Below, piece by piece: positions 1-9,166 of a stretch of DNA of 64,000 nucleotides. The stretch is from Deinococcus sp. LM3 (GTDB lineage Bacteria > Deinococcota > Deinococci > Deinococcales > Deinococcaceae): positions 1 to 64,000 of the forward strand of contig NZ_MUFV01000005.1 in assembly GCF_002017875.1 (NCBI RefSeq). The letters run 5' to 3'. The notes beneath the pieces were generated by a model that was not told the DNA's origin, did not search any database, and worked only from the letters and a program-made list of their open reading frames with translations. The position numbers and the translations under genes were made by a program. Numbering within the stretch: the stretch's first letter is position 1; each line of letters starts with the position of its first letter.

Positions 1-416
1 CCTGGACGGCCGGTTCGGTGACGTTCAACGTCCGCTGGCAGGACGGCTGCTTCCGAGTGATCGGGTATGACCGGTCCATGGTGCACCGCGCGACCCTGGA
101 CAGCGAGACGGTCAGCGTCAACTTCCTGACGGGCCGGATGCAGGTCGTCCTGGACAACGCCGGCGCCGAGCCGAATACCAACCGTGTGGAGCGCTGGTCG
201 GCGTACCCCGGGCAGCGGCGGGTGTGTGTGCAGGACGTGACGCGGCCTGGAGTTCCGGCGCGACCTCCCCTGAAGTCCGGGTCACCCGGCGCGATGAACC
301 GCTGGACTGCTCATGCCCAGGGAGGGGATGAATCCCCTCCCACTTCCCCTGCCCCTGTGATCTCGACCCACCAACCTGGTTCCGGCCGGTCCCACTGCTC
401 GAGCTGCACCCGGTAG
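1..416 (+). CDS. Hypothetical protein, 5'-truncated by window edge
   Basis: The frame is open from base 3, so the start lies outside the window. The visible first ~60 residues (FNVRWQDGCFRVIGYDRS, then a stretch ending NRVERW) look like the conserved C-terminal part of a small secreted or periplasmic protein; I cannot name the family. The tail after about base 200 is Pro/Arg/Ser-rich and unlike a folded domain, and it overlaps the convergent gene. One frame over, a stop occurs at 329-331 after a more natural ending (EPLDCSCPGRG), so the true end may be near 331 with a frameshift in between. Function unknown. Confidence 0.45.
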   Translation, partial: WTAGSVTFNVRWQDGCFRVIGYDRSMVHRATLDSETVSVNFLTGRMQVVLDNAGAEPNTNRVERWSAYPGQRRVCVQDVTRPGVPARPPLKSGSPGAMNRWTAHAQGGDESPPTSPAPVISTHQPGSGRSHCSSCTR

Positions 417-1009
417 GCCTGCACATCCATCCCCGGAGCTGGCGGTCCGAGCGTCACGTCCTGCGTGGGTCCCAGCGGCGCCCAGTCACCCTCTTCCCAC
501 CGCCACACCGTACCCGGCCACCGCACGCGGTAATGACCCGGCCAGTCCGGTCGTTCCTTAAGTGCCTCCGGCTGCAGGCGCCACAGTCCCAGGCGCCAGG
601 GGTACCGGGCGGAGTAATCGTCCATGAGCCGCTGACGCTCCTGGCGTTCGAGGCGCTCGCGTTCCCGCCGGGCCGCTTTCTGCCGCCGGTACGCGGCCGG
701 GTCGGCGGGCGCGAGGGTCCCGCGGTCACGGGGCAACCCCCGCCTCCTGCGAACGCCGCGCGGCAGACGAACGGCAGGCGGCTCGTCCGGTTTGAGGCGC
801 CCGCGTTCCCGCCAGACCATCCAGATGATCCGGATCAGCACGGACCCCAGCGCGGTCACCAGGATCCAGAGCTCTCCCTGGAGGAGTCCGGCGCGGTGGA
901 GGCCGATGATCGCGGCGAAACATCCTGCAACGATCAGCAGTAACGCGGCCGGGGGCCTGACGGGCACCTTCTTCCCGGCAGGCAGGTCGGTGGTGGCGCG
1001 GGGGCCCAT
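311..1009 (-). CDS. Two-TM membrane protein with basic cytoplasmic tail
   Basis: Predicted 232 aa. The frame is open further upstream, but I take the ATG at 1009 because the protein then starts with a short polar segment followed by two hydrophobic helices (around residues 17-38 and 45-64, AALLLIVAGCFAAIIGL and LWILVTALGSVLIRIIW). After them comes a strongly Arg-rich linker (~80-130) with an RRERERLERQERQR-like charged helix, then a Trp-rich C-terminal domain (WRWEEGDWAPLG). This looks like an inner-membrane hairpin with a soluble C-terminal domain. I do not recognise the family. It converges on the truncated gene at the left edge and shows no operon partner. Confidence 0.55.
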   Translation of the reverse strand: MGPRATTDLPAGKKVPVRPPAALLLIVAGCFAAIIGLHRAGLLQGELWILVTALGSVLIRIIWMVWRERGRLKPDEPPAVRLPRGVRRRRGLPRDRGTLAPADPAAYRRQKAARRERERLERQERQRLMDDYSARYPWRLGLWRLQPEALKERPDWPGHYRVRWPGTVWRWEEGDWAPLGPTQDVTLGPPAPGMDVQAYRVQLEQWDRPEPGWWVEITGAGEVGGDSSPPWA

Positions 1010-1161
1010 GCCCTGACTGTAGAGCTCAGTCTGCCTGGAGGTGAGCGACGATGACGCAGGAGTGACCGTGGACTCATGGGGCGTCCTGCTGGTCATCGTG
1101 TTTCTGCTCTGCGGTGAGCGAATCTTGAAAACTTGCCGGTGTGCAGAGTTCGAAGGTACCG

Positions 1162-2025
1162 TCACGGACCTGGATACTTTTCCTTGTGTACTGCGAAAAG
1201 CGCGGCGCCAACGAGACCGGCGTCTGCCCGTGATGGGCCCGTTGGATGTCTGGAGTTCCCGAATTGCCGAAAGCAGCTGAGAGGAATGCCTGGGTGTACT
1301 TGCGTAGACCCACACTTCCCCCAAGGCAAATGGTATCCAGGCCTATCAGGCAATGGGCATCCCACAACCGGTCAGCCAGAGCTGACAGCGGGGCATGCAG
1401 GAGAGCCTGAGCCCGCGGATCGTTCCTTTCTGCCTCATCGAACAGAGCCTCTACTCCTGAGAAACCGGCAGAGTGCGCCACACCGTTGAGGGCACTGCCA
1501 GACGCACTGAGTTCCAGAGCCGCGCCATTTATTCCTCGAGTGAATCCCAGTCCAATGTCCCGCCCACCGGCGGGTCATGCAACTGGCCTCTCAGAACCAG
1601 GCCGCTACCGATACCAGTTGAGACCGTCACAAACATGAAGTTGCGATCAACCAACGCTCCTCGGGCTTGCCATTCTCCCAGGGTGGCAGCTCGGGCGTCG
1701 TTGAGAACATGAACGGGGATGCCGAGTGCCCGTTCCAGACTCTGAGCAACAGGCACGGCCGTCCATCCCGGCATGGTGGTTTGATTGACGGCCGTCACGC
1801 GTCCGGCCTCAACACGTCCAGTACACGCAACACCCAGCGGGACACGAGCCGCCGGCTTTAACTGCTCCACCAGGTCAATCAGCCGGGAAATCACTGCGTC
1901 CGGGCCATCTTTCGCACAGGTGGGCATCTGTATGCGCCGCTGCACAGCGCCTCATGAAGAAGGGCGGCCCGGGTGGTGGTGCCGCCAAGATCCACTGCCA
2001 GCCGCAGACCCGATCCTTCAGTCAT
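1162..2025 (-). pseudogene. ROK-family sugar kinase (ManNAc kinase-like), frameshifted
   Basis: The ROK kinase can be read only by changing frame three times. The N-terminus from ATG 2025 (LAVDLGGTTTRAALL, phosphate-binding DxGGT motif) runs to about 1950. The core at 1945-1560 holds LGVACTGRV, AVNQTTMPGW, VHVLNDARAA and FVTVSTGIGSG. A third frame covers DIGLGFTRG through LGGSVGLRKYTQAF to about 1220, and the last ~20 codons (GLVGAALFAVHKEKYPG) are again shifted, ending at 1162. Total length (864 bp) suits a ~287-aa ROK protein, so indels rather than large deletions broke it. It overlaps the nanE stop by 8 bp, the usual kinase-epimerase coupling. Its closest relative here is the ROK gene at 26951. 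The Cys-rich zinc motif of most ROK proteins is absent. Confidence 0.8.
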
Positions 2026-2701
2026 GGAGGGCCTTGGTGAACCAACTGGTGATGACGTCCGGCCTGGTGATGGCGGACCCAACGACCACGAAGACGGCTC
2101 CCTGCCGCCGAGCCTGGGTAGCCTCTGCAGGACTGTGCAGCCGACCCTCAGCAACGAATGGCACTTCTGCTTCTCGCAACTCGTTCATCAGTGTCCAGTC
2201 CGGGCCGCCGAGTTGACGACTGTACGGCGTGTATCCACTCAGTGTCGTACTGACGATGTCTGCACCAAGTGCCATTGCCGCCTGGGCTTCCTCCAGTGTG
2301 CTGATGTCTGCCATGACCAGAGCGCCAGCCTCATGGACAGCAGCAAAAATGCCCTGAAGCGGTTCTGGGCGCGGCCGGAGCGTTGCGTCCAGTGCGACGA
2401 TCTCGCAACCCAGTTTGGCGAGATGAACAGCTTCCTCAGCCGTCGGAGTGATGTAGACGCTGGTGTCCTCCCGGTCGGTTTTTGTCAGACCGATAAGGGG
2501 CAGATCCGTCACGGCCCGCACTGCCTGCACATCAGCGAAACCTTGAATGCGCAGCCCTGCCGCGCCGCCGTGTTGAGCCGCTAGAGCCAAGCGGCTGATA
2601 ATGAAAGGCTCGCGCAAGGGACTGCCTGGATGAGCCTGACACGACACCACCAGGCCCCCGCGTAGGCGTTCGAGAAGAGGATGAAGGGATTGATTGCCCA
2701 T
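2018..2701 (-). CDS. nanE: N-acetylmannosamine-6-phosphate 2-epimerase (NanE)
   Basis: This 227-aa TIM-barrel enzyme would convert ManNAc-6-P to GlcNAc-6-P in the cytoplasm, the last amino-sugar-specific step before NagA/NagB. Family signatures: LRGGLVVSCQAHPGSPL at the N-terminus, LPLIGLTKTD, VYITPTAEEA, MADISTLEEA, GADIVSTTLSGYT, PFVAEGRLHSPAEA and VVVGSAITRP. The ATG at 2701 has GGAGG seven bases upstream and matches the family N-terminus. The gene appears intact, although both neighbours (LacI upstream, ROK kinase overlapping downstream) are frameshifted. A second, diverged nanE lies at 16150. Confidence 0.93.
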   Translation of the reverse strand: MGNQSLHPLLERLRGGLVVSCQAHPGSPLREPFIISRLALAAQHGGAAGLRIQGFADVQAVRAVTDLPLIGLTKTDREDTSVYITPTAEEAVHLAKLGCEIVALDATLRPRPEPLQGIFAAVHEAGALVMADISTLEEAQAAMALGADIVSTTLSGYTPYSRQLGGPDWTLMNELREAEVPFVAEGRLHSPAEATQARRQGAVFVVVGSAITRPDVITSWFTKALHD

Positions 2702-2917
2702 ATAACGGCCTCCGAAAGGCAAAGAGGGATGCGACAGGACGGTATGGAGTGGTGCCTGAGGTGGCGCGGGGTCACCACTCCACACCGATTACTCTCCGTC
2801 TCCCCTGTGTCACTCCAAATCGTTCAGTCAGGTTCGATCTTTTTCCAGACGACCTCATCGGCTATGGCTTCCGAGCCACCTCCACGCCGTTCCACGGACT
2901 TCCTGGCAAAAGAGCAG

Positions 2918-3934
2918 TCATATGACACGCGGGGCAGGTCCCAGGCTGATCCCTTCGTGGATCGCGCAGCGAAATATGGCGTTCTGTACAGGGTCGTTTC
3001 CCAATAGACGCAACAGCACTTCGACGGCGCCGCGCCCCATCTCTACGCGGGGAACACGCAGGCGGGTCCAGTGCGGATCATCCGGTTGGCCAGTGATCGC
3101 ATCGCCCAGTACGGCACTGGAGAAGTCATCAGGGGAGCGGAATCCTCCCTGCATTGCTGTGGCATCCAGGGCGCGCATCAGGGCGTCGTTCTCTACCAGA
3201 AATCCCGTCACGCCCTGGGTAAGCACCTCGCGTAGAAATGCGTCATTCACTTGTTCCGGCAGAAGACGCAAGACCGGCGCCGCGCTTCCAGCTACGGCCC
3301 GGAACCCCTGTTCGCGATCAGCAGCCGATTCGGTACGCTCCTGTCGCCCTAAGTACATCAGCTGCCGATGTCCCAGGCTCAAAAAGCGCTGAGTCATTTC
3401 CTGGGTCGCTTCCGTGTAATTTGCTGTCACGTGTGGAAGATCTGCGCCTGGCAGTTCGCGTCGACCGACGAACACCAGCGGGTGGCCGCCGCGGAGCGCT
3501 TCAACCAGATCCTGGCGTTCCTGCTCGCCAGGGTCACCCAGCAGGAGGGTGCCGTCCGTGAGGAGAGGCGGGTGCGGCTCGCCTCCGACAATCGACGTCT
3601 GCTCCCAGTGCTGCTGGTATGCAGCAGGAGGTCCTGGCCCTGCCGGGACGCCTCTTCTTCAATGCCTTCCAGGAAAGGCGCGTAGAAGTCACGGTACTTC
3701 CCGGGAAGACAGCTTCATAGGTGAATACACCGATCAGCGAACTGCGGCACCCACCAATCTCCGGGCAGCAGCATTGGGGACGTACCCCAATTCCTTGATG
3801 GTCTGCAGGACTCGGGCCCGCGTATCCGGGTTGATTCGCGTGCCTGTGGTGTGGCCGTTCAGGACTTGCGATACGACAGTCTGGGAAACCCCTGCGAGTC
3901 GGGCGATTTCTTTCTGTGTGGGACGTTGAGGCAT
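2918..3934 (-). pseudogene. LacI-family transcriptional regulator, two compensating frameshifts
   Basis: ATG 3934 opens a classic LacI helix-turn-helix (TQKEIARLAGVSQTVVSQVL, then ELGYVPNAAARRLV), which hits a stop at 3734. A short segment around 3745-3707 (RSSLIGVFTYEAVFPG) is in another frame. From about 3707 the original frame resumes and reads the periplasmic-binding-protein-like effector domain to 2918 (FLEGIEEEASRQGQDLLLH, PLVFVGRREL, a GFLVENDALMRALD segment and a C-terminal EVLLRLLGNDP). Overall length is exactly 339 codons, so two opposite single-base changes about 40 bp apart would restore it. It lies 6 bp after the FAD oxidoreductase and probably regulated this operon through the palindrome at 8482. 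Confidence 0.8.
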
Positions 3935-3939
3935 GGGAT

Positions 3940-5533
3940 TTAAAAACCTGGAGACGGTGTCAGGCGATAGGAGTCCGGCCAGGCGAGTGGTAAGCCCAGT
4001 TGAACCAGTCGTTCCTGGAAAGCGGGGAGATCCTGTTCACGTACGGCGGAAGGAGGCAGGTCGCGTTCCAGACAGTGGGCGGCGAGTGCGCCCGCCGCTT
4101 CCCCGACGTTCCATTCCACTGGATGCAGGCGGTAGCATCCGTTGGTAATGTGCGTGACTCCTAACGTCTTGCCGGCAGCAATCAGGTTGTTGACGCGGAC
4201 AGGGATCAGGGCGCCCAGAGGAATCTGGAAGGGCCAGCTGGCCACATCCACGTACCCGCGTCCAACCTGTGGAGGGATGCAGATCAATGCGGTACTGTCC
4301 GACGCCCACACTATCTGCGAAGACTTCTGCTCCTTGCATGGCGCCGCGGGCCTCCACCCCGATCATCGTCTCTGTGACTGTGAACAGTGCCCGGATGCGA
4401 CGGGCTTCCCTGACGTATGGCCGTAAGGCTAAACCGTGAGTGAGTTCAGTGCCAGTCAGGTCACCCCGGAGCCGTAGGCCTGGGTAACCTTGTCCTCCGT
4501 CGTGACGGGGAGCTTCCGTCTGCATCCAGTACAGCAGCGCAAGACTTAAATTTTTTCCGGCTTCCAGGTGACGGGCCTTTTCTACCGCATCGACGCCGAC
4601 AAGAGGTCCCAGCCAGTAGTCATTCTGCGGCCAGTTCACCAGCGTGACATCTGGCGTCTCCTGTGTGTAATGTCGGTTCGTGACGATACGGCGGTAGTGC
4701 CAGAAGTCACCCTTGTGAGCCACCTCACGCGGATCACCGAACAGATCGCGGTAGATCGGTGTCCCGGTAATCGGATGCGGGTAAGTCCAGGACAGTTGCG
4801 GAGCGGGCCAGAAGGGAGCCTGATAATCCCGCCAGAAATCGTAATGTTCTGGCCGGTCAATCGTGTGGTCTTCTCCCTCCTGGTGATCCATCGCAAAACA
4901 CCACGTAAAGGCCTGCTGGTTGAGGGGTTGCGCAGACTCTAGGGCGTGGGGCTCCCCGGTCTCCCCTTGGCTTTCGGCACCAATGACGCTTTCTGCTCCG
5001 CTGAGCTCAGTCAGCTCTCCCAGTTCAGTGGCGTCCAGAACGTACTGGGCCTGCACGATATGCTGGACGCCCGAGATGTGCTGGAAAGTGACAGCGCGGA
5101 TCACGTCTCCATCCAGTTCTACCTGAACGGGGGCCGTGTCCGTCCAAAGACGCAGCTGGCGCGACGTCCGGTAGGGGGCGAGCATACTTTCCAGAACCTG
5201 GAGGGCCACACGAGGTTCGTGGCACAGCCGGCCGACGTTTCCTGCACCAGGATTGAGATAGGGATCGGCTGCCGCCTGTGGGGTGGCGTACACGTGCTCC
5301 CGGTAATGCTGCCGAATCCGGCGGCGAAACTCGGCGTAGGTGGCGGTGGCGCCATAGTCCTCGATCCAGATTGCTTCATCTGGTGGAACGGCCTGGCTGG
5401 TGAGCTGCCCTCCAATCCAGGGAGATTCCTCCGTGAGAATGACACGGTGCCCCAGGCGCAGGGCCGCAAGAGCAGCGGCCACACCGCCGACGCCTCCACC
5501 GACGATCAGGATGGGCGTGAAGTGCTCGGTCAT
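3940..5533 (-). pseudogene. FAD-dependent oxidoreductase, frameshift near C-terminus
   Basis: The N-terminal dinucleotide-binding fold is clear (ILIVGGGVGGVAAALAALRLG, GxGxxG plus downstream Gly), followed by WIGGQLTSQAVPPDE as in FAD-dependent oxidoreductases of the FAD_oxidored type found in sugar loci. The first frame runs to about 4290. The conserved end (GALIPVRVNNLIAAGKTLG, HITNGCYRLHPVEWNVGEAA) continues in another frame to 3940. The start overlaps the upstream permease stop (ATGA at 5530-5533), showing translational coupling. It may oxidise an imported sugar derivative, but the substrate is unknown. A different member of the family (23321) sits in the second sugar locus. Confidence 0.75.
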
Positions 5534-6376
5534 CCTTTTGTCCCGCTCGCCGCGAGGCTTTCAATGAAGGTACGCTGGGCCATCAGGAAGGCCAGCAGGA
5601 CGGGCAGTGCCACCAGGACACTGGCGGCCAGTGTGAGATTCCAGTACGTGCCGCCCAGTGGGTCGGTGAATCGTTGCAGGGCCAGGGGCAGGGTCATGCG
5701 CGCCTCGTCGTTCAGGTAGATCAGGGGATTGAAGTAATCGTTCCAGGAATTCAGCACTGCGAAAATAGTGACCGTCGCCAGGGCTGGCCGGGACAGAGGC
5801 AGTGTGATGTACCAGAAGACGCCCAGCGTTCCTAGCCCATCAATGCGTCCAGCCTCATCGAGTTCGCGTGGCAGCGTAATGAAGTGCTGGCGCATCAGGA
5901 AGACGCAGAGGGCACCAGTGGCACTGAAGACCTGCAGCAGAATGATAGGGACAAGGGAGTTGGAGAGTTGAAGTGCCCGGAACGCAATGAACTGTGGGAT
6001 CGCGGTGAGTTCAGCCGGAATCATCATTGCGGCGAGCGTGAACACGAAGGCAAGATTCCGCCCTGGAAAGCGCAGGCGCGCGAACGCGTACCCGGCCGTC
6101 GCAGACAGGATGAGGGTAACCGGGACGGTAATAGCGACCGTCAGTAGGCTGTTGAGATACTGACGTGCAAATGGGTAGTCTCCGAAGACGCGAGCGAAGT
6201 TGGTCAAACCTGCATCGAGATTCAGACCGAATGGATTACGAAGATCCCTGGGCTGACTTCACGCTGGAGAGGAACATCCACAGGATCGGGGCGACAAATG
6301 GAAGACAGACGATGACCAGTAATACGTAAAGCAGAACTGACCAGGGGGTACGCGAGGGGGGAAGGTTACTCCTCAT
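5530..6376 (-). pseudogene. Carbohydrate ABC transporter permease (MalG-like), frameshifted
   Basis: ATG 6376 overlaps the stop of the upstream permease by 11 bp and starts a normal MalG-type N-terminus (LLYVLLVIVCLPFVAPILWM, then SSVKSAQ), which stops at about 6235. The rest continues one frame over from DLRNPFGLNLDAG through the inner-membrane core to 5530. That part keeps the EAA-loop region that contacts the ATPase (LDEAGRIDGLGTLGVFWYIT, EAxxxDGA-like) and several TM helices. Length (847 bp) indicates a single-base change. A shortened protein could start internally at 6207, but it would lack the first TM helix. Confidence 0.75.
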
Positions 6377-7241
6377 AGAACACCAGTGCCCGGCGCATCC
6401 GCCACTGCAACAGCGTCAGCAGCAGTACGACGACGAAGAGAATGGCTGCCAGGGCGGAAGCGTAGCCGAACTCGAAAAAAGTGAAGCCCTGCTTGAACAT
6501 GTACACGATCAGGGTGGTGGTCGCACTGGCGGGACCTCCCCCAGTGAGAACCCAGATAGGCGTGAAGACTTTCAAAGCACCGATCACGGTCACCAGAAAG
6601 ACCAGAAAGAGAGTGGGGGAGATCATTGGAAGGGTGATGTAGCGGTAGACCTGCCAGGGGCTGGCCCCATCCAGGTGAGCGGCCTCCCGCTGCTCGGGGG
6701 GCACTCCCTGTAAGGCGCTCAAGAAGATCACCGTGTTCAGTCCCACTGCCTTGAGCACTTCAATCACAATGACCGTACCCAGCGCCGTTTGGGGTGCGAG
6801 GAGCAGGTTGGCATTCTCGAAACCCATTCCCTGGAGCGTACCGTTGATCGGTCCCTGCGGTTGGAGCAGGAACTTCCAGATCAGAGACCAGGCGACAATG
6901 GGCATCACCACCGGGGAGAACACCATGGATCGGAAGGCAGCGATGCCTGGCAGGCGAACATTCAGCAGGCTGGCCAGGGCGAGCGCCACCCCGATGTTCA
7001 GCAGCACGATTCCCACGGTGAAGAAGGCGGTCACGGTGAGGCTCCCCCGGAACTCCAGATCATCCGCGAGACGCATGTAATTGCTCAGCCCGCTCATCCG
7101 GGGTGGGTCCAGCAGTGACCAGCTGGTCAGGGACATCCACAGGACTGCGACCAGAGGAGCGATGATGAACGCGAGCATGCCCAGCACGTAGGGCAGGGAG
7201 AGCAGCAGGCCCGCCCGAGCCTCACGGCGGGCGAGCGTCAC
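6366..7241 (-). CDS. Carbohydrate ABC transporter permease (MalF/UgpA-like)
   Basis: This 291-aa inner-membrane protein has six hydrophobic segments (first LLLSLPYVLGMLAFIIAPLV near residues 11-31) and the EAA loop EAAHLDGASPWQVYRYITLP near residues 180-200, which docks on the ATPase. It pairs with the downstream permease to form the channel for the sugar delivered by the binding protein at 7238. Its start overlaps that gene's stop (ATGA). No ATP-binding subunit is encoded nearby, so a shared MsiK/MalK-type ATPase elsewhere is likely. Confidence 0.9.
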   Translation of the reverse strand: MTLARREARAGLLLSLPYVLGMLAFIIAPLVAVLWMSLTSWSLLDPPRMSGLSNYMRLADDLEFRGSLTVTAFFTVGIVLLNIGVALALASLLNVRLPGIAAFRSMVFSPVVMPIVAWSLIWKFLLQPQGPINGTLQGMGFENANLLLAPQTALGTVIVIEVLKAVGLNTVIFLSALQGVPPEQREAAHLDGASPWQVYRYITLPMISPTLFLVFLVTVIGALKVFTPIWVLTGGGPASATTTLIVYMFKQGFTFFEFGYASALAAILFVVVLLLTLLQWRMRRALVFYEE

Positions 7242-8464
7242 AGCCGGTCAACCGTGCGGCAGGTGGTGTCCAGGATCGACCGGAGGTCCGCGCCGGGCTG
7301 AAACACCCGGTCCAGACTGCTGGTAATCACATCATTGGCTTTCAGCCAGTCGGTGGTTGTCTGAAGCACTCGTGCCGAGGCAATCTGACTGGTCAGTGCG
7401 GTTTTCAGCATCGAAGCTGGTATCGCGGGGTTGCTGCCCAGATAAGCGCTGCTCTTCAGGATGCTCTGCCGGGGCGGGGGGAAGAACTTCGCTGTGCGGT
7501 TCATGTTTTCCCGTGATGCAAGAAACTGCAGGAAGGCAAGCGCTTCGGCCTGGTTACGACCTTTGCTGAACGCGACATACCCAGCCTGACCCAACTGGCT
7601 TATGCGTCCCGTTGGACCCTTGGGAAGGGGGGCGACACCCCATTTGAACTTGGCGTCTTTCAGCTGCCCAGCGTAACTGACGTTGTCGTAGTACATACCC
7701 AGCTTCCCGCCCTCGAAGCTCGTCTGATCTCCGGGACGCGGCATGCTGCCGTCCTTGAACATCATCTCCTGCATCAGGTTGAAAGCGCGCAGGCTACCGG
7801 CGGAGTTCAGATTGCACTTCTGATTGCTGTCGTACACGCCACCACCGTGCGACCACAGTACGGCCAGCAGTCCGCCTGCCCAGGCCTTGGGATCGACTCG
7901 CATGACCCGTGCGCCGGAACTGCCCGTTTTGGTTTTGATGGCCAGTGCCGACTTCTGGAAGGCGGCATAGTCCCACTGCCCCCGGGCGTACTGGGCCAGA
8001 GGGTCCGTGATCTTGGCCTGTGCAAAGAGGTCCTTATTATAAAACAGCACAAGTGGCGAGTTGGAGAAGGGGAGGCCGTAGAGATTGCCATTACGCTTCC
8101 AGAGACTCAGCGAAGACGTCGTGAAGTCCGAAAGCCCGAAAGCAGCCACCTTGCCCAGTGAAGCCACATTGACAAGGTTGCCAGACGCGATAAATGTCGG
8201 TACGTCGCGTTCAGAGAGCCATCCGACATCGGGGGCGTCACCAGAAGCAATTTGCACAGCCAGCTTACGGCTGTAATCCGCAAACGGCGTGACTTCTATC
8301 CGGACATCCACATTGGTTTTGGCTGTGTATTCCCGCGCAAGCTGCTGCAGGAGGGCCAGGCCATCGCCGCCGGCCCAGGTGCTGAAGCGCAGTTCAGTCG
8401 CCTGCGCGGAAGATGCCACGGCGAGCATCGAAGCGAGAAAAGTGTACAGGGCGGGACGGCGCAT
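7238..8464 (-). CDS. Sugar ABC transporter substrate-binding protein
   Basis: About 408 aa, extracytoplasmic solute-binding protein of the sugar type (family 1). It starts with a Sec signal peptide (RRPALYTFLASMLAVASSAQA, cleavage after AQA near residue 22), then LRFSTWAGGDGLALLQQL, a typical first beta-strand/helix, and GDAPDVGWLSERDVPTFIAS. Two ATGs are adjacent (8467 and 8464). AGGAGG lies 3 nt from the first and 6 nt from the second, so I prefer 8464. It is the first gene of the LacI-linked operon, directly downstream of the promoter/operator region at 8482-8532. Ligand unknown; the context suggests an amino sugar or ManNAc-containing glycan fragment. Confidence 0.9.
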   Translation of the reverse strand: MRRPALYTFLASMLAVASSAQATELRFSTWAGGDGLALLQQLAREYTAKTNVDVRIEVTPFADYSRKLAVQIASGDAPDVGWLSERDVPTFIASGNLVNVASLGKVAAFGLSDFTTSSLSLWKRNGNLYGLPFSNSPLVLFYNKDLFAQAKITDPLAQYARGQWDYAAFQKSALAIKTKTGSSGARVMRVDPKAWAGGLLAVLWSHGGGVYDSNQKCNLNSAGSLRAFNLMQEMMFKDGSMPRPGDQTSFEGGKLGMYYDNVSYAGQLKDAKFKWGVAPLPKGPTGRISQLGQAGYVAFSKGRNQAEALAFLQFLASRENMNRTAKFFPPPRQSILKSSAYLGSNPAIPASMLKTALTSQIASARVLQTTTDWLKANDVITSSLDRVFQPGADLRSILDTTCRTVDRL

Positions 8465-8481
8465 CATGAACCTCCTGAAGT

Positions 8482-8532
8482 AATACGTATTGGCTTGCTC
8501 CGAAGCGTATGGGTACAGATCGGCCTTGTCAA
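8482..8532 (-). promoter_or_regulatory. Promoter with candidate LacI operator
   Basis: On the minus strand, TTGACA (8532-8527) and TACGCT (8509-8504) are separated by 17 bp, a good sigma-70-type promoter. Twelve bases after the -10 lies the perfect palindrome AATACGTATT (8482-8491), overlapping the likely start of transcription. A short central-CG palindrome there is typical of LacI-family operators, so I infer it is the site of the now frameshifted LacI protein at 2918-3934. Confidence 0.6.
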
Positions 8533-8698
8533 GCGGTCAGCCCTGCGGACAGACTTCGGTCTCAGCTCGGGGTGGGCACGGGAACCCCAAAACGCCATTT
8601 CCCAAATGCCCCTCTGACCTCAGTGCCCGATACTTTCCCGTGGGGCTTGAAGAATTTCAGTTGACACGCGAGAACATGGCGCGTCCCCCTCCTCCGCC

Positions 8699-8930
8699 AA
8701 GCTAACCCGCTGCTTCACCGCGCATTTTCCGGAGTTCCGCCATGGTCAGGTCGAGGTGCTCTCCTTCATGGTCCTCGCCCTCCTTGGCGGCAAGGACATC
8801 CGGCAGGCAATATTGACCAGCAGTTCGCTCGGTCCTCGGTGATCATGGCTCCTCAGACACTTCCAAGGCGGGGTGCCTCAAACCTCGCTCGAGAAGCGCG
8901 TCAGCCGCACATCAAGTAGAAGTTCGCCTA
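8699..8930 (+). pseudogene. IS4-like transposase N-terminal remnant
   Basis: In one frame the stretch reads RCFTAHFPEFRHGQVEVLSF, then MVLALLGGKDIRQAILTSSS, an in-frame TGA, and then LLRHFQ and VPQTSLEKRVSR. This matches my recollection of the start of Deinococcus IS4-family transposases (FRxGQVxxLxxLxLALLxxxDxRHA). Everything downstream of about residue 75 is missing and replaced by the SNR repeat. It is a relic without function. Confidence 0.55.
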
Positions 8931-8931
8931 A

Positions 8932-9068
8932 TACGGACTCCGATTGAACGGCTCTGCAAGCCGTTCAATCGGAGCGGAGCGAGAAGGAGAGAAACGCCCC
9001 TCCGGACGTGGAGCTGGCAACCCGGGGATGTTCCGGGTTGTCAGCGAAACAGACGGCAGTCCGTATAA
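8932..9068 (-). repeat. SNR-type intergenic repeat, copy 1
   Basis: It starts ATACGGACTCCGATTGAACG, contains a snap-back (GAACGGCTCTGCAAGCCGTTC) and ends with CAGTCCGTATAAT, so the two ends are imperfect inverted repeats (ATACGGACT). It shares the block GTCCGGA/CCACGTCCGGA and the hairpin with the copies at 12684, 22233, 27941 and 36836 and is inverted relative to them. It separates the transposase relic from the mannosidase gene. Confidence 0.75.
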
Positions 9069-9166
9069 TCATCCGCGCGAGGGTTACTCTGCGCCCTGAG
9101 CGACGACTTCAGCACTGCGCTGGGCGAGCCACTTTTTGCGATCCACACTGGCCTTTGGCCTGCTCC

